Shown here: positions 54,245 to 63,674 of the stretch, piece by piece
Layout: each line of letters opens with the position of its first letter
Numbering within the stretch: the first letter of the stretch is position 1
NCBI GenBank assembly: GCA_022793095.1
Contig: JAAWCD010000003.1
Span: forward strand, 43,631 to 107,630
From: Oscillospiraceae bacterium
Lineage (GTDB): Bacteria; Bacillota; Clostridia; Oscillospirales; Oscillospiraceae
DNA length: 64,000 nt
Reading direction: 5' to 3'
Notes under the pieces: generated by a model
Told to the model about the DNA's origin: nothing
The model's database searches: none
Seen by the model: only the letters and a program-made list of their open reading frames with translations
Translations under genes and position numbers: made by a program

Positions 54245-55393
54245 ATGGCGCAATACATCATCCCGGAGGAGATCCGCACCCACAACCTGCTTCTGAACGG
54301 CATGGGCCCGGTGGAGGCTGAAGGCGACGTGCTGGAAATCCTGCGGGAGTACGACTCCATTATCCGCATCCAGAAGGAGGGCATCCTCAAGCTGAGGGAG
54401 GACAAAATCCGCCGCCGGGGCTTCAACGCCAAGGAGACTGGCCTGGTAGGGGTCAGCCGGGACATTCTCCGGGTCCAGGACCTGGTCTTCCGGATCCAGC
54501 ACGCCGACGCGCCCGTCCTCATCATGGCGGAAACCGGCTGCGGCAAGGAGCTGCTGGCCCGGGAAGTCCAACGCCACAGCATGCGCTGGGACAGAGCCTA
54601 CATCAAGGTCAATTGCTCCGCCTTTCCGGAGTCCCTGTTTGAATCGGAGCTCTTCGGCTATGAGGCCGGGGCCTTCACCGGGGCCTCCAAGCAGGGGAAG
54701 AAGGGCCTCTTTGAGGCTGCCGACGGCGGCACCCTTTTCCTGGACGAAATCGGTGAGCTGCCCATGTACCTTCAGGCCAAGCTCCTCCGGGTGCTCCAGG
54801 AACAGGAGATCACACGGGTAGGCGGCACAGAGTCCGTTCAGGTGGATGTGCGGGTCATCGCCGCCACCAATCAGGACCTGCCCCGGCTGGTAGAGGAGGG
54901 AAAGTTCCGGAAGGACCTCTATTTCCGGCTCAATGTGCTGCCCATCTTCCTGTCCCCCCTCAGATATCGCAAGGAGGACATTCCCGTTCTGGCCAACCAT
55001 TTCTTGAAGAAATATTGCGGCAAGTACGCCACCATGCAGAAGGATTTCACCCAAAGCGGCCTGGACGCCCTGATGGCCTATGACTGGCCGGGCAATGTCC
55101 GGGAGCTGGAAAACATCGTGGAACGGCTGGTGGTCTGGGGCACCAGCGAGCACCTGGGCCGGGAGGATGTGCTCATGGTCACCCGGCATGACCGGCAAAG
55201 CCCACTGCGCTGGTACGACCCGGAGCACACCCCCCTGAACGATCTGCTGGAGGCGGTGGAGAAGGACGCCATCACCAAGGCCCTCAACCGCTGCGGCAGC
55301 ACCCGGAAGGCCGCCGAGGAACTGGGCATCACCCAGTCCACCCTCATGCGGCGGCTCAAGCAGTACTCCATCTATATCGACCCGATGGCTTGA
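54245..55393 (+). CDS. Sigma-54-dependent activator, short sensor
   Basis: A 382-residue enhancer-binding protein. A short N-terminal region (1-65) shows no PAS, GAF or receiver domain. The AAA+ domain (about 68-300) has Walker A AETGCGKE near 95 and GAFTGA at 142-147. A Fis-type HTH closes the chain (NRCGSTRKAAEELGITQSTLMRRL). TAAGGAGG precedes the ATG. Two activator sites start at its stop codon and a sigma-54 promoter lies before the opp-type operon, so the operon is the direct target. How its short sensor region is regulated is unclear. Confidence 0.92.
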   Translation: MAQYIIPEEIRTHNLLLNGMGPVEAEGDVLEILREYDSIIRIQKEGILKLREDKIRRRGFNAKETGLVGVSRDILRVQDLVFRIQHADAPVLIMAETGCGKELLAREVQRHSMRWDRAYIKVNCSAFPESLFESELFGYEAGAFTGASKQGKKGLFEAADGGTLFLDEIGELPMYLQAKLLRVLQEQEITRVGGTESVQVDVRVIAATNQDLPRLVEEGKFRKDLYFRLNVLPIFLSPLRYRKEDIPVLANHFLKKYCGKYATMQKDFTQSGLDALMAYDWPGNVRELENIVERLVVWGTSEHLGREDVLMVTRHDRQSPLRWYDPEHTPLNDLLEAVEKDAITKALNRCGSTRKAAEELGITQSTLMRRLKQYSIYIDPMA

Positions 55394-55408
55394 ACCGGTT
55401 TCGATTCA
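55391..55408. promoter_or_regulatory. Upstream activator site 1
   Basis: TGAACCGGTTTCGATTCA, a near-palindrome overlapping the activator's stop codon, 176 bp before the sigma-54 promoter. Confidence 0.72.
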
Positions 55409-55457
55409 TCTGGTTTCCCTTTGCTTTTAATGTTTTTCTTGGCACAGGGCGTAAAAG

Positions 55458-55475
55458 TGAACCGAAAATGATTCA
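55458..55475. promoter_or_regulatory. Upstream activator site 2
   Basis: TGAACCGAAAATGATTCA, the same half-sites as site 1 (TGAACCG-N4-YGATTCA), 67 bp further on and 109 bp before the promoter. Confidence 0.72.
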
Positions 55476-55584
55476 CAAAAGCTCTCTGGATGGGCTGATA
55501 ATTCCATTTATTACCGGCGGATGCCGGCGGTCAAAGCGAAAAAACCATTGGCTTCCAACCAGTTCCGGGAGGGAGCGGAAAAAA

Positions 55585-55600
55585 TGGCACAGGATTTGCA
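55585..55600 (+). promoter_or_regulatory. Sigma-54 promoter of opp-type operon
   Basis: TGGCACAGGATTTGCA, a full match to the -24/-12 consensus, 77 bp before the first opp gene. Confidence 0.88.
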
Positions 55601-55677
55601 AAATGAAAGCTTGTCAAAAGGAGCGCCCGCCGGAAGGCGCCGCTCCGTGTGATTGGAGAACGAGGAGATGAATTGAC

Positions 55678-56682
55678 GTGGCGGAGACGATTCTGGAAAT
55701 CCAGCACCTGAAGACCTACTTTTACAACAACGGCAAGGAACTGCGCGCCTCCGACGATCTTTCCTACGAGGTACATAAAGGGGAATGTGTGGCGATCATC
55801 GGCGAGTCCGGCTCGGGCAAAACCGTGGAGGCCCTGTCCATTCTGCGGCTGATTCCCTACCCGCCGGGATTGATTATGGGAGGCAGGATTCTGTTTCACG
55901 GCCAGGACCTGCTGGCCATGAGCGACGAGGAGCTCAAGCAGATCCGGGGCAGCAAGATCAGCATGATTTTCCAGGAGGCCAGCACCGCCCTGAACCCGGT
56001 GATGACCATTGGAAAGCAGATTGCCGAATCCCTGCGGATTCACAAGGGCATGAAGAAGAAAGAGGCCCTGGACAAGGCGGTGGAGCTGCTGGCCCGGGTG
56101 GACATCCCCAACCCGGAACAGCGGGTGAAGCAGTATCCCCATGAGTTTTCCGGCGGCATGCAGCAGCGGGCCATGATTGCCATGGCCATGAGCTGCAGCC
56201 CGGAGCTCCTGATTGCCGACGAGCCCACCACCGCCCTGGATGTAACGGTTCAGGCCCAGGTGCTGGAGCAGCTCAACCTGCTGCGGCAGGAGTCCGACAC
56301 CGCGCTTATCATCATCACCCACAACCTGGGGGTTGTGGCCCGGTACGCGGACACGGTGAAAATCATGTACGGCGGCAAAATCGTGGAGTCAGGCACACCC
56401 TACGACATTTTCGAGCGGCCCCACCATCCCTACACCATCGGCCTGGTCCGGGCGGTGCCCCGGCTGGACCTGCCCCGAAGCCACGGGCTGCACACCATTC
56501 CCGGCGAGCCCCCGGATATGAGTCAGATTCCGGAAAACAGCTGCGCCTTCGCCGGCCGCTGCAAGTACGCCGGCGAGCGGTGCCGCACAGCCCGGCCCGC
56601 GCTGGAGCCGGTGGGAGAGGGCCATTTCTGCGCCTGTTTCCACATGGACCAGACCAAGGAAGAAAGAGAGGCGCTGGTATGA
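55678..56682 (+). CDS. Oligopeptide-type ABC transporter ATPase (OppD/DppD)
   Basis: A 334-residue ATPase. Walker A GESGSGKT near 38, Q-loop IFQEASTALNP, signature FSGGMQQRAMIAMAM near 158, Walker B LIADEPTTALDV and a C-terminal Cys cluster CAFAGRCKYAGERCRTARP, which binds an FeS cluster in this family. The start is GTG at 55678, behind GAGGAG. It heads a five-gene unit under sigma-54 control. Substrates of the family include peptides, nickel and opines; none can be assigned. Confidence 0.93.
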   Translation: MAETILEIQHLKTYFYNNGKELRASDDLSYEVHKGECVAIIGESGSGKTVEALSILRLIPYPPGLIMGGRILFHGQDLLAMSDEELKQIRGSKISMIFQEASTALNPVMTIGKQIAESLRIHKGMKKKEALDKAVELLARVDIPNPEQRVKQYPHEFSGGMQQRAMIAMAMSCSPELLIADEPTTALDVTVQAQVLEQLNLLRQESDTALIIITHNLGVVARYADTVKIMYGGKIVESGTPYDIFERPHHPYTIGLVRAVPRLDLPRSHGLHTIPGEPPDMSQIPENSCAFAGRCKYAGERCRTARPALEPVGEGHFCACFHMDQTKEEREALV

Positions 56683-57809
56683 GCAAGGTACGCATCCAAC
56701 CCCGATCGGACAAACCCGTCACCACGGCGGACCTGCCCATCGACAACAAGATGAAGGAGATGCTGGACCAGCGCATCCAACAGCAGGAGCCGGTCCGCCA
56801 CGACCTGGACCAGCCGGTGATGCGGAACCTGCCCCTGCTTACGGTCAGCGGCCTGAAGATGCACTTCCCGGTGCGAAAGGGCCTGTTTGGCCGTCAGGTG
56901 GGCTCAGTCAAGGCGGTGGATGGAGTCAGCTTCCAGATTAAGAAGGGGGAGACCCTGGGCATCGTGGGAGAGTCGGGCTCCGGCAAGTCCACGGTGGGTA
57001 ACTGCATTATGCGGAACTGCCAGCCCACCGCGGGAAAAATCAACTACAACGGCCGGGAGATCACCGCCATGACCAAGGCGGAGCTCCGCCAGCTCCGGCA
57101 GGAGCTTCAGATGATTACTCAGAATCCCTACGCCTCCCTGAATCCCCGGATGACCGTTCACGAGATTATCATGGAAGGCCCTCAGATCCACCACACCGCT
57201 GGGGACGAGGCCCAGCAGCTGGAGACCTCTGCCCAGATGCTGGAGCTGGTGGGCCTGAACCCCAGCTTCTCCAACCGGTATCCCCACGAGTTTTCCGGCG
57301 GCCAGCGCCAGCGCATTTCCATCGCCCGGGCCCTGGCCATGAATCCGGCCTTCATCGTCTGTGACGAAATTGTGTCCGCCCTGGACGTGTCCATTCAGGC
57401 CCAGATTGTGGGGCTGATGATGAAGCTCCAGGAGGAGCTTGGGCTTACATATATCTTTATCGGCCACGACCTGTCGGTGGTCCGCCACCTGTCCAACAAC
57501 GTGGCGGTGATGTATTTGGGCAAGCTGATGGAGCTCACCTCCAGCGACGAGCTCTACGAGCATCCCCTCCACCCCTACACCCAGGCGCTGATTTCCGCCG
57601 CGCCCATCCCGAACCCCACGGTGGACCGGGCCAGAGAGCGGATTTTGCTCCGGGGCGACCTGCCCAGCCCCATCAATCCGCCCAAGGGCTGCAACTTCTG
57701 CACCCGGTGCAAGTACGCCAACCAGCGGTGCCGGGAGGAGGACCCTCCCTTCATTGATGTGGGGAACAACCATTTTGTGGCCTGTCACCAGGTCAAAGGA
57801 GGTGCGTGA
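56679..57809 (+). CDS. Oligopeptide-type ABC transporter ATPase (OppF/DppF)
   Basis: A 376-residue ATPase paired with the preceding one; start and stop overlap by four bases. Walker A GESGSGKST, signature FSGGQRQRISIARAL and Walker B IVCDEIVSALDV are clear, and a C-terminal CNFCTRCKYANQRCREEDP Cys cluster is kept. The Walker B Asp-Glu pair is followed by IVSALD rather than PTSALD. An N-terminal extension of about 50 residues (IQPRSDKPVTTADLPIDNK) is not typical. Confidence 0.92.
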   Translation: MSKVRIQPRSDKPVTTADLPIDNKMKEMLDQRIQQQEPVRHDLDQPVMRNLPLLTVSGLKMHFPVRKGLFGRQVGSVKAVDGVSFQIKKGETLGIVGESGSGKSTVGNCIMRNCQPTAGKINYNGREITAMTKAELRQLRQELQMITQNPYASLNPRMTVHEIIMEGPQIHHTAGDEAQQLETSAQMLELVGLNPSFSNRYPHEFSGGQRQRISIARALAMNPAFIVCDEIVSALDVSIQAQIVGLMMKLQEELGLTYIFIGHDLSVVRHLSNNVAVMYLGKLMELTSSDELYEHPLHPYTQALISAAPIPNPTVDRARERILLRGDLPSPINPPKGCNFCTRCKYANQRCREEDPPFIDVGNNHFVACHQVKGGA

Positions 57810-57811
57810 CG

Positions 57812-58765
57812 ATGGCAAAGTATGCGCTGAAGCGTGTTTTACTGCTGATTCCCACTCTTTTGCTGGTATGCGTGATCGTGTTTGTCCTGCTGCGGACAGT
57901 GCCCGGCAGCGCGGTGGACTACATGATTTATCAGTTCCAGACCGCCGGCGTCACCGTGGATCAGGCCCAGGTGGAGCATATGCTGGGCATGGACAAGCCG
58001 GCGGTGGTCCAGTTCTTTGACTGGTTCACCGGCATCTTCCAGGGCGATTTGGGCGAGTCCCTGTTTCAGGCCGAGGGGGTCTGGGACATCATCAGCCGCC
58101 AGCTGCCGGTTACTCTGGAGCTGGGCATTTTGACCCTGCTGTTCTCCAACATGATTTCCATTCCCTTGGGTATTTTCTGCGCGGCCCGGCAGGACAGCGT
58201 TTCCGATTACCTTATCCGCATCATCAGCGTGCTGCTGCTGTCCCTGCCCGTGTTCTGGATCGCCACCATTGTGCTGGTTTATCCGGCGGTATGGTTCGGC
58301 TACGCGCCGCCTATGACCTATGTGCCCTTTTTCACCAACCCGGCGGAGAATATGAAGATGTTCCTGGTGCCCGCCCTGCTGGGCGCCTTTACCCAGGCGG
58401 GCATGCAGCTGCGGACCATCCGCACCATGACCCTGGAGACCATGCGTCAGGACTACATCCGGACCTGCTGGGCCAAGGGCGTGGGGGAGACGCAGATTCT
58501 GTTCATCCACGCCCTGCGGAACTCCATGATTCCCATTATCACCATGATTGGCGGCTCGGTGGCCGGACTGGTGGGCGGCTCGGTGATTCTGGAGACCATG
58601 TTCAACATGCCGGGCATCGGAGCCCAGGTGGTGGCCGCGCTGGATATGCGGGACTATCCCCTGGTACAGGGCTGCGTGCTGGTGTTCTCAATTTTCGTCA
58701 TGGTGGTCAACCTGATTGTGGACCTGACCTACAAGTGGATTGACCCCAGAGTGGAACTGGAGTAA
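57812..58765 (+). CDS. Oligopeptide-type ABC permease (OppB/DppB)
   Basis: A 317-residue membrane protein with six segments and a short N-terminal MAKYALKRVLLLIPTLLLV. The EAA loop, RTCWAKGVGETQILFIHALRNS, is the ATPase contact. The ATG at 57812 is preferred over the GTG at 57806 since AAAGGAGG then lies eight bases upstream. Confidence 0.92.
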   Translation: MAKYALKRVLLLIPTLLLVCVIVFVLLRTVPGSAVDYMIYQFQTAGVTVDQAQVEHMLGMDKPAVVQFFDWFTGIFQGDLGESLFQAEGVWDIISRQLPVTLELGILTLLFSNMISIPLGIFCAARQDSVSDYLIRIISVLLLSLPVFWIATIVLVYPAVWFGYAPPMTYVPFFTNPAENMKMFLVPALLGAFTQAGMQLRTIRTMTLETMRQDYIRTCWAKGVGETQILFIHALRNSMIPIITMIGGSVAGLVGGSVILETMFNMPGIGAQVVAALDMRDYPLVQGCVLVFSIFVMVVNLIVDLTYKWIDPRVELE

Positions 58766-58779
58766 AGGAGGGGGAGCCA

Positions 58780-59733
58780 ATGAAAGAGGAAAAGAAGGGC
58801 GTCAAGCCCAGAAAGCACAGCTCGCCCTTTTTGAAGGAGCTGTTTACCACCAAGCCCCTGGCCGGCATTGGACTAGTGGTTTTGATTTTGATGGTGCTGG
58901 TGGCGGTGCTGGCGGATGTTCTGGCCCCCTATCCCATGGTGGACGGCCAGCTCCAGGTGGATGTCCTCCACAAGCTGGCCAAGCGGTCGCTGGAGCACCC
59001 TCTGGGAACGGACAATCTGGGCCGGGACCTGCTGAGCTACCTCATTTACGGGGCCCGGACCTCGGTGATTCTCTGCGTGGCCTGCACCATTCTCTCCACC
59101 GTTCTGTCCACCATCATCGGCGTGAGCAGCGCGGTGCTGGGCGGCAAGTTCGATCTGCTGGTCCAGCGGCTGGTGGACGCCTGGCAGTGCATCCCCTCCA
59201 TGCTCATTCTGCTGATTCTGATGGTGCTACTGGGCAACGGCGTGCCTCAGCTGATTATCGCCATTGCGGTGCCCGGCGGCATCGCCGGGTCCCGGATGGT
59301 CCGGTCCGCCGCCATGTCGGTGAAGGACTCCGGCTATGTGAAAATGTCCGACATGCTGGGCAGCAACGCTGTGTGGAAGATGTGGAAGCACGTCATTCCC
59401 AACATCCTGCCCATTATCATCATCAACATGGCCGGTTCCCTGGGCGGCGTGGTCATGATGGAGGCGTCTTTGAACTTCCTGGGCTACGGCGTGGACCCGG
59501 GCACCCCCTCCTGGGGCGCGCTCATCACCTCCACGGGCCGGACGTACATGTTCAGCTATCCCCTGCTGGCCATCTGCCCCGGCGTGCTCATTGCGTTGAT
59601 GGTGTTCGCCTCGGCCATGTTCGGCGACGGCGTGCGGGATATTCTGGATCCCCGGCTCAAGGGCGGCGTGGGCAGCTACAACGCCAAGAAGCTGCGGAAG
59701 ATTGCCGCCAAGATGACGGCGGCCCAAAAGTAA
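58780..59733 (+). CDS. Oligopeptide-type ABC permease (OppC/DppC)
   Basis: A 317-residue membrane protein with an N-terminal cytoplasmic tail. It has HPLGTDNLGRDLLSYLIYGAR near 65, the family signature, and the EAA loop GYVKMSDMLGSNAVWKMWKHVIPN. AAAGGAGGGGG precedes the ATG, 14 bp after the previous stop. It forms the translocation pore with the OppB-type subunit. Confidence 0.93.
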   Translation: MKEEKKGVKPRKHSSPFLKELFTTKPLAGIGLVVLILMVLVAVLADVLAPYPMVDGQLQVDVLHKLAKRSLEHPLGTDNLGRDLLSYLIYGARTSVILCVACTILSTVLSTIIGVSSAVLGGKFDLLVQRLVDAWQCIPSMLILLILMVLLGNGVPQLIIAIAVPGGIAGSRMVRSAAMSVKDSGYVKMSDMLGSNAVWKMWKHVIPNILPIIIINMAGSLGGVVMMEASLNFLGYGVDPGTPSWGALITSTGRTYMFSYPLLAICPGVLIALMVFASAMFGDGVRDILDPRLKGGVGSYNAKKLRKIAAKMTAAQK

Positions 59734-59757
59734 GCGCAGAGCAGCAAGCGGGTGCCG

Positions 59758-59797
59758 CTTGAAGTTCTTTCGGTTCTTTTCTTTCAAGAAAAGAACC
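59758..59797 (+). repeat. Hairpin repeat, copy 7
   Basis: CTTGAAGTTCTTTCGGTTC with the CTTTCAAG core; faces copy 8 as an inverted pair. Confidence 0.7.
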
Positions 59798-59808
59798 ACG
59801 CTTTGCCT

Positions 59809-59848
59809 CGCTTTCTTGAAAGAAAACGAAGCAAAAAGAACGCTAAAC
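59809..59848 (-). repeat. Hairpin repeat, copy 8
   Basis: CGCTTTCTTGAAAGAAAACG then AAGCAAAAAGAACGCTAAAC. Together with copy 7 it fills the spacer before the binding-protein gene. Confidence 0.7.
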
Positions 59849-59923
59849 TGATGTATCCCCTAACCATGTCTTTGACAGCGGAATTTCGCTGTTCATTGAA
59901 AAACCGGAAAAGGAGAATGAAAC

Positions 59924-61714
59924 ATGAAGAAAACAGCCAAACGCATCATCAGCATGCTCCTGTCTCTCAGCATGGTGCTGGCTCTGGCCGCCTGCGGCAG
60001 CGGCGGCGGTCAGCCAGGAAACAGCAATCCCCCAGCCAATAACGACAACAACACCCCCTCCTCCTCCGCTCCGGCGGAGAGCAATGCCCCCGCGCCTGCC
60101 GCCTCCGGCGAGCCCCAGTACGGCGGCAATCTGACCGTCTACTTCCAGGAATTCTACAACGACTATGACCCCTCTGTGGCGGACATGCGGAACTACTGCC
60201 TGTGGTTTGAGCCTCTGTTCGGCATCGACTGGTCCCGCGAGGACACCGGCGAGGTGTTCACCTCCGAGTACCTGACCATGGAGTGGATGACCGGCCAGAT
60301 TGCGGAGAGCTACACCTTTGAGAACGGTGATTTGACTGTCAAGCTCCGGGAGGACGTGTTCTTCCAGGACAAAGAGCCCTACAACGGCCGTCAGTGCGTG
60401 GCCGGGGACGTGAAATGGACCTATGACCGCCTGCTGGGTACCGGATCCGGCTTCGACACCCCCTATGAGTGCATGCAGCCTTGGTCCGACCTGCTGAATA
60501 TGGTCACCTCCATCGACACTGACGGCGATTACACCGTCATCTTCCACTTCAACACCGACTCCGAGCTGGCGCTGAACAGCTTCATGACCACTCAGGTCAA
60601 CATCGCCGGCCACGAGTGGGATGAGCTGACCCCCGAGCAGAAGAGCGACTGGCATTACGCTGCCGGTACCGGCCCGTACATCCTGGACGAGTACGTGCCC
60701 GACTCCTACATGAAGTTCGTGAAGAATGAGAACTACTACGACTATGACGAGCGCTATCCTGAGAACAAGCTGCCCTATCTGGATTCCATCACCTGCCAGC
60801 TCATGGCGGACAGCACCGGCACCCAGACCCAGTTCATGGCCGGCAATCTGGACGTGATCGCCTGGGGCGGCAACGTGTTGACCAAGACCGAAGCGGAGCT
60901 GCTGGAAAACACCATGGCACCCGGCACCTTCACCCGCTATGACTTTGTTTCCGCGCCGCCCGCCGTGGGCCTGAAGCTGACCCATCCCGCCTTGGCGGAC
61001 ATCAATGTCCGGAAGGCCCTCCAGATGGCGGTCAATTCCCAGGAAATTTATCAGGAGTATTTCGGCTACGGCGACCGGGACCTGAATATGCCCGGCGTGT
61101 GGGCCCTGGTCACCCAGTACAGCAGTGTGGACAGCTGGAGCCAGGAGCTGAAGGATTCCTACACCAAGTGCGACGTGGAGGGAGCCAAGGCCCTGCTGGC
61201 GGAGGCCGGCTATCCCGACGGCTTCGCCTTTGACGTGGTGATCTTCGGCGCGCTGGACGCGGACCTGTTCACCCTGGTGGCCAGTTATCTCCAGAAGATC
61301 GGCGTGACCATGAATGTGTCCGTGGCCACCTCCCCCATGGAGATGCAGCAGCAGGGCAAGGACCTGAGCAATGAGATTTCCATCTTTGTCTCCGGCGGGC
61401 AGAGCCGTATTTCCGCCATTCAGGCTTACTTCACCCCCAATGGGCGGGAGAATTCCACCAACATCAACGATCCTGAGATGACACGCATGGTAGAGGAGTT
61501 CCTCTCCGCCACCACCATGGAGGACGCGGAGCGCATTGGCAAGGAGATGGACGAATACTGGGCCGGGCAGCACTACTGCCTGTACCTGGGCGGCGCTGAG
61601 GTCATCAGCACCTTCGTTTCCGGCCGCGTGGGCGGATACTCCGGCGAGCGGCTCTGGAAAAACTGGAACGCCAACCAGATCCTGCCCCGTATCTGGGTCA
61701 CGGACGGAAAGTAA
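59924..61714 (+). CDS. Oligopeptide-type ABC substrate-binding lipoprotein
   Basis: A 596-residue extracellular binding protein of SBP family 5. Its signal peptide ends ALAACGSGG (lipid-modified Cys), followed by a Pro/Ala/Ser linker to about 65. Family segments include LTVKLREDVFFQDKEPYNG near 140, SYMKFVKNENYYDYDE near 260 and VRKALQMAVNSQEIYQEYF near 365. AAAAGGAG precedes the ATG. It captures the ligand for the ATPase/permease proteins encoded just upstream, after a spacer with two hairpin repeats. Confidence 0.92.
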   Translation: MKKTAKRIISMLLSLSMVLALAACGSGGGQPGNSNPPANNDNNTPSSSAPAESNAPAPAASGEPQYGGNLTVYFQEFYNDYDPSVADMRNYCLWFEPLFGIDWSREDTGEVFTSEYLTMEWMTGQIAESYTFENGDLTVKLREDVFFQDKEPYNGRQCVAGDVKWTYDRLLGTGSGFDTPYECMQPWSDLLNMVTSIDTDGDYTVIFHFNTDSELALNSFMTTQVNIAGHEWDELTPEQKSDWHYAAGTGPYILDEYVPDSYMKFVKNENYYDYDERYPENKLPYLDSITCQLMADSTGTQTQFMAGNLDVIAWGGNVLTKTEAELLENTMAPGTFTRYDFVSAPPAVGLKLTHPALADINVRKALQMAVNSQEIYQEYFGYGDRDLNMPGVWALVTQYSSVDSWSQELKDSYTKCDVEGAKALLAEAGYPDGFAFDVVIFGALDADLFTLVASYLQKIGVTMNVSVATSPMEMQQQGKDLSNEISIFVSGGQSRISAIQAYFTPNGRENSTNINDPEMTRMVEEFLSATTMEDAERIGKEMDEYWAGQHYCLYLGGAEVISTFVSGRVGGYSGERLWKNWNANQILPRIWVTDGK

Positions 61715-61722
61715 GACACGAT

Positions 61723-61808
61723 GTTCTTTTCTTGAAAGATTGAACGACACTTGCTTTTTTAGTGAAGTCCATCCCCTTCAGGGGAAAAGAACCAAAAGAA
61801 CTTTAAAA
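61723..61808 (-). repeat. Hairpin repeat, copy 9 (long form)
   Basis: Begins with GTTCTTTTCTTGAAAGA and ends AGAACTTTAAAAC, with an internal insert containing TGAACGACACTTGC, the reverse of the insert seen in copy 3. Confidence 0.65.
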
Positions 61809-61891
61809 CGATGATGACCTGACATGTCCGTGTTCGCGGCAGAACCTGCGGACACGGACATGCTGCGCTTTTGGGGCGCTGAAACAGGACA

Positions 61892-61936
61892 GCTTGAAGT
61901 TCTTTTTGCTTCTTTTTCTTTCAAGAAAAAGAAGAG
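61892..61936 (+). repeat. Hairpin repeat, copy 10
   Basis: GCTTGAAGTTCTTTTTGC and the CTTTCAAG core, ending in the ribosome-site region of the next gene; inverted relative to copy 9. Confidence 0.72.
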
Positions 61937-61949
61937 AAAGGAGTTATTT

Positions 61950-63665
61950 ATGGCATATATCATTGACAAGCACTGTTCCACCTGCCACTACTGCTACAAC
62001 GAGTGCCCGGTCCACGCCATCGGCTTTGTGGGCGTGGAGTACGCCATCGACCAGGAAAAGTGCATCGGCTGCGGCAAGTGCGAACAGGTCTGCCCCGCTG
62101 GGGCCATCACTAATACTGAGGCGCCCAAGCCCGATCCTCATGAGCGCCGGACCATTTCCTGTGACGCGGTGGTGGTGGGCGGCGGCGGCGCTGGCCTGGT
62201 GGCCGCGGTCCGGTACGCCGAGCTGACCGGCAAAAAGGTTGTGGTGTTGGAAAAGGCGAAAAAGCCCGGCGGAAACACCACTCTGGGCCACAATTTTATT
62301 CTGCGGAATTCCAAGCTGCACACCGCCGCAGGCTATCCCGACCGCCGGGCGGAGCACGCGGAGCGGCTGTTCAAGAATTCCGAGGGCCAGCTGAGCTACG
62401 AGCTGGTGAAGAAGGCCACCTTCGCAGTCACTGACATGTTTGATTGGATGTATGACCACAACGAGGATCTGAAGAACCATGTTAAGCTGCTCCGGTTCGC
62501 CGACGTGAGCCCGGATATGGCTGCCTTCATGTCCTGGGGCGCGGAGGCCTACATCGACTTTCCCAAGCGGACAACCAACACCAAGTCCACCGATCATTCC
62601 ATGGGTCCCGGCTGGATGGGCACCTTTGTGGTGGAGTCCATGCTGAAGCGCTGTGATGAGCTGGGCGTTACGGTTCTCACTGAGCACGGAGCCAAGGAGC
62701 TGATGTTGGACAAGACGGGAGCTTTCCAGGGCGTGCTGGCCGCCGACCCCGGCGGGGAAACCATGGTGGAGGCAAAATGCTGCCTGCTGGCCTCCGGCGG
62801 CTTCTCCAACAGCAAGGAGATTATGAACCGGGTGCTGCCCGCCTACAACGAAGGCTTCCCCACCCACACCTTCACTATGGCGGCCAACACCGGCGATGCT
62901 ATTCTCATGGTGGAGGCCATTGGCGGGGCCATTGACCTGGAGCATGTGAAGATCCCGCTGTTCGGGCCCACCCATCACCCCTTCCCGTACAGCTCGGTCT
63001 GTTTGGCCCGCTTCCCGGAGATGATGTTTGTGAACAACCGGGGAGAGCGGTTCACCAACGAGGGCCGGCCCGGCGATCCCGGCCAGCGGCTGGGTCCCAT
63101 GGAGTCCCAACCCAACAAGACCGGCTGGGCCATTGTGGACGCGGCTACCCTGGAGCTGCTGGGCGGCCGGCTGGTTCGGGGCGAAATGGCCGGTCCTCCG
63201 GTGGATAAGGACTGCATGCGGCCCTGGCGGGAGCAGCTGGAGGAGGAGTGTACCCGAGACATCGCGGCCAAGAAGGCGGACACGCTGGAGGAGCTGGCGG
63301 AGCTGCTGGGCGTGGACAAGGAGACCTTCCTGGCCCAGGTGGAGCGCTACAACGCCGGCTGTGCCGCCGGTGTGGACGACCAGTTCGGCAAGGACGCCCC
63401 CTTCCTGAAGCCGGTGGAGCAGGGTCCCTTCTACGCGCTGTTCCTGTGCCGGTTCAACGAGGGCGCTGAGGGCGGCTTAGTGAACGATGACAACCTGCGG
63501 GTGCTGGACAAGGCTGGAAAGCCCTTCCCTGGGCTGTACGCGGCGGGAGACTGCTGCCGCGGCCTCATCAAGTCGGACGACCGCGGCGGCAAGTTCGGTG
63601 AGATGGGCTGGGCCATGGCCTCCGGCTTCCTGGCCGCCCAGGAAATGGCCGGCTACACGGCGTAA
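61950..63665 (+). CDS. Ferredoxin-fused FAD flavoprotein reductase (fumarate-reductase-like)
   Basis: A 571-residue protein. The N-terminal 55 residues form a two-[4Fe-4S] ferredoxin (CSTCHYCYNECP and CIGCGKCEQVCP). An FAD-binding fumarate-reductase/urocanate-reductase-like domain follows (VVVGGGGAGLVAAVRYAE near 75, NTTLGHNF, LASGGFSNSKE near 285, and GLYAAGDCCRG near the end). The ATG at 61950 is favoured by AAAGGAG seven bases upstream. Such proteins reduce a carbon-carbon double bond with electrons passed from ferredoxin. It follows the transporter operon and may reduce the imported compound. Confidence 0.9.
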   Translation: MAYIIDKHCSTCHYCYNECPVHAIGFVGVEYAIDQEKCIGCGKCEQVCPAGAITNTEAPKPDPHERRTISCDAVVVGGGGAGLVAAVRYAELTGKKVVVLEKAKKPGGNTTLGHNFILRNSKLHTAAGYPDRRAEHAERLFKNSEGQLSYELVKKATFAVTDMFDWMYDHNEDLKNHVKLLRFADVSPDMAAFMSWGAEAYIDFPKRTTNTKSTDHSMGPGWMGTFVVESMLKRCDELGVTVLTEHGAKELMLDKTGAFQGVLAADPGGETMVEAKCCLLASGGFSNSKEIMNRVLPAYNEGFPTHTFTMAANTGDAILMVEAIGGAIDLEHVKIPLFGPTHHPFPYSSVCLARFPEMMFVNNRGERFTNEGRPGDPGQRLGPMESQPNKTGWAIVDAATLELLGGRLVRGEMAGPPVDKDCMRPWREQLEEECTRDIAAKKADTLEELAELLGVDKETFLAQVERYNAGCAAGVDDQFGKDAPFLKPVEQGPFYALFLCRFNEGAEGGLVNDDNLRVLDKAGKPFPGLYAAGDCCRGLIKSDDRGGKFGEMGWAMASGFLAAQEMAGYTA

Positions 63666-63674
63666 GCGTTTTCT

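Noticed and set aside
55441..55456. TTGGCACAGGGC as a sigma-54 promoter
   Set aside because: No GC dinucleotide at the -12 position; the element at 55585-55600 fits fully.
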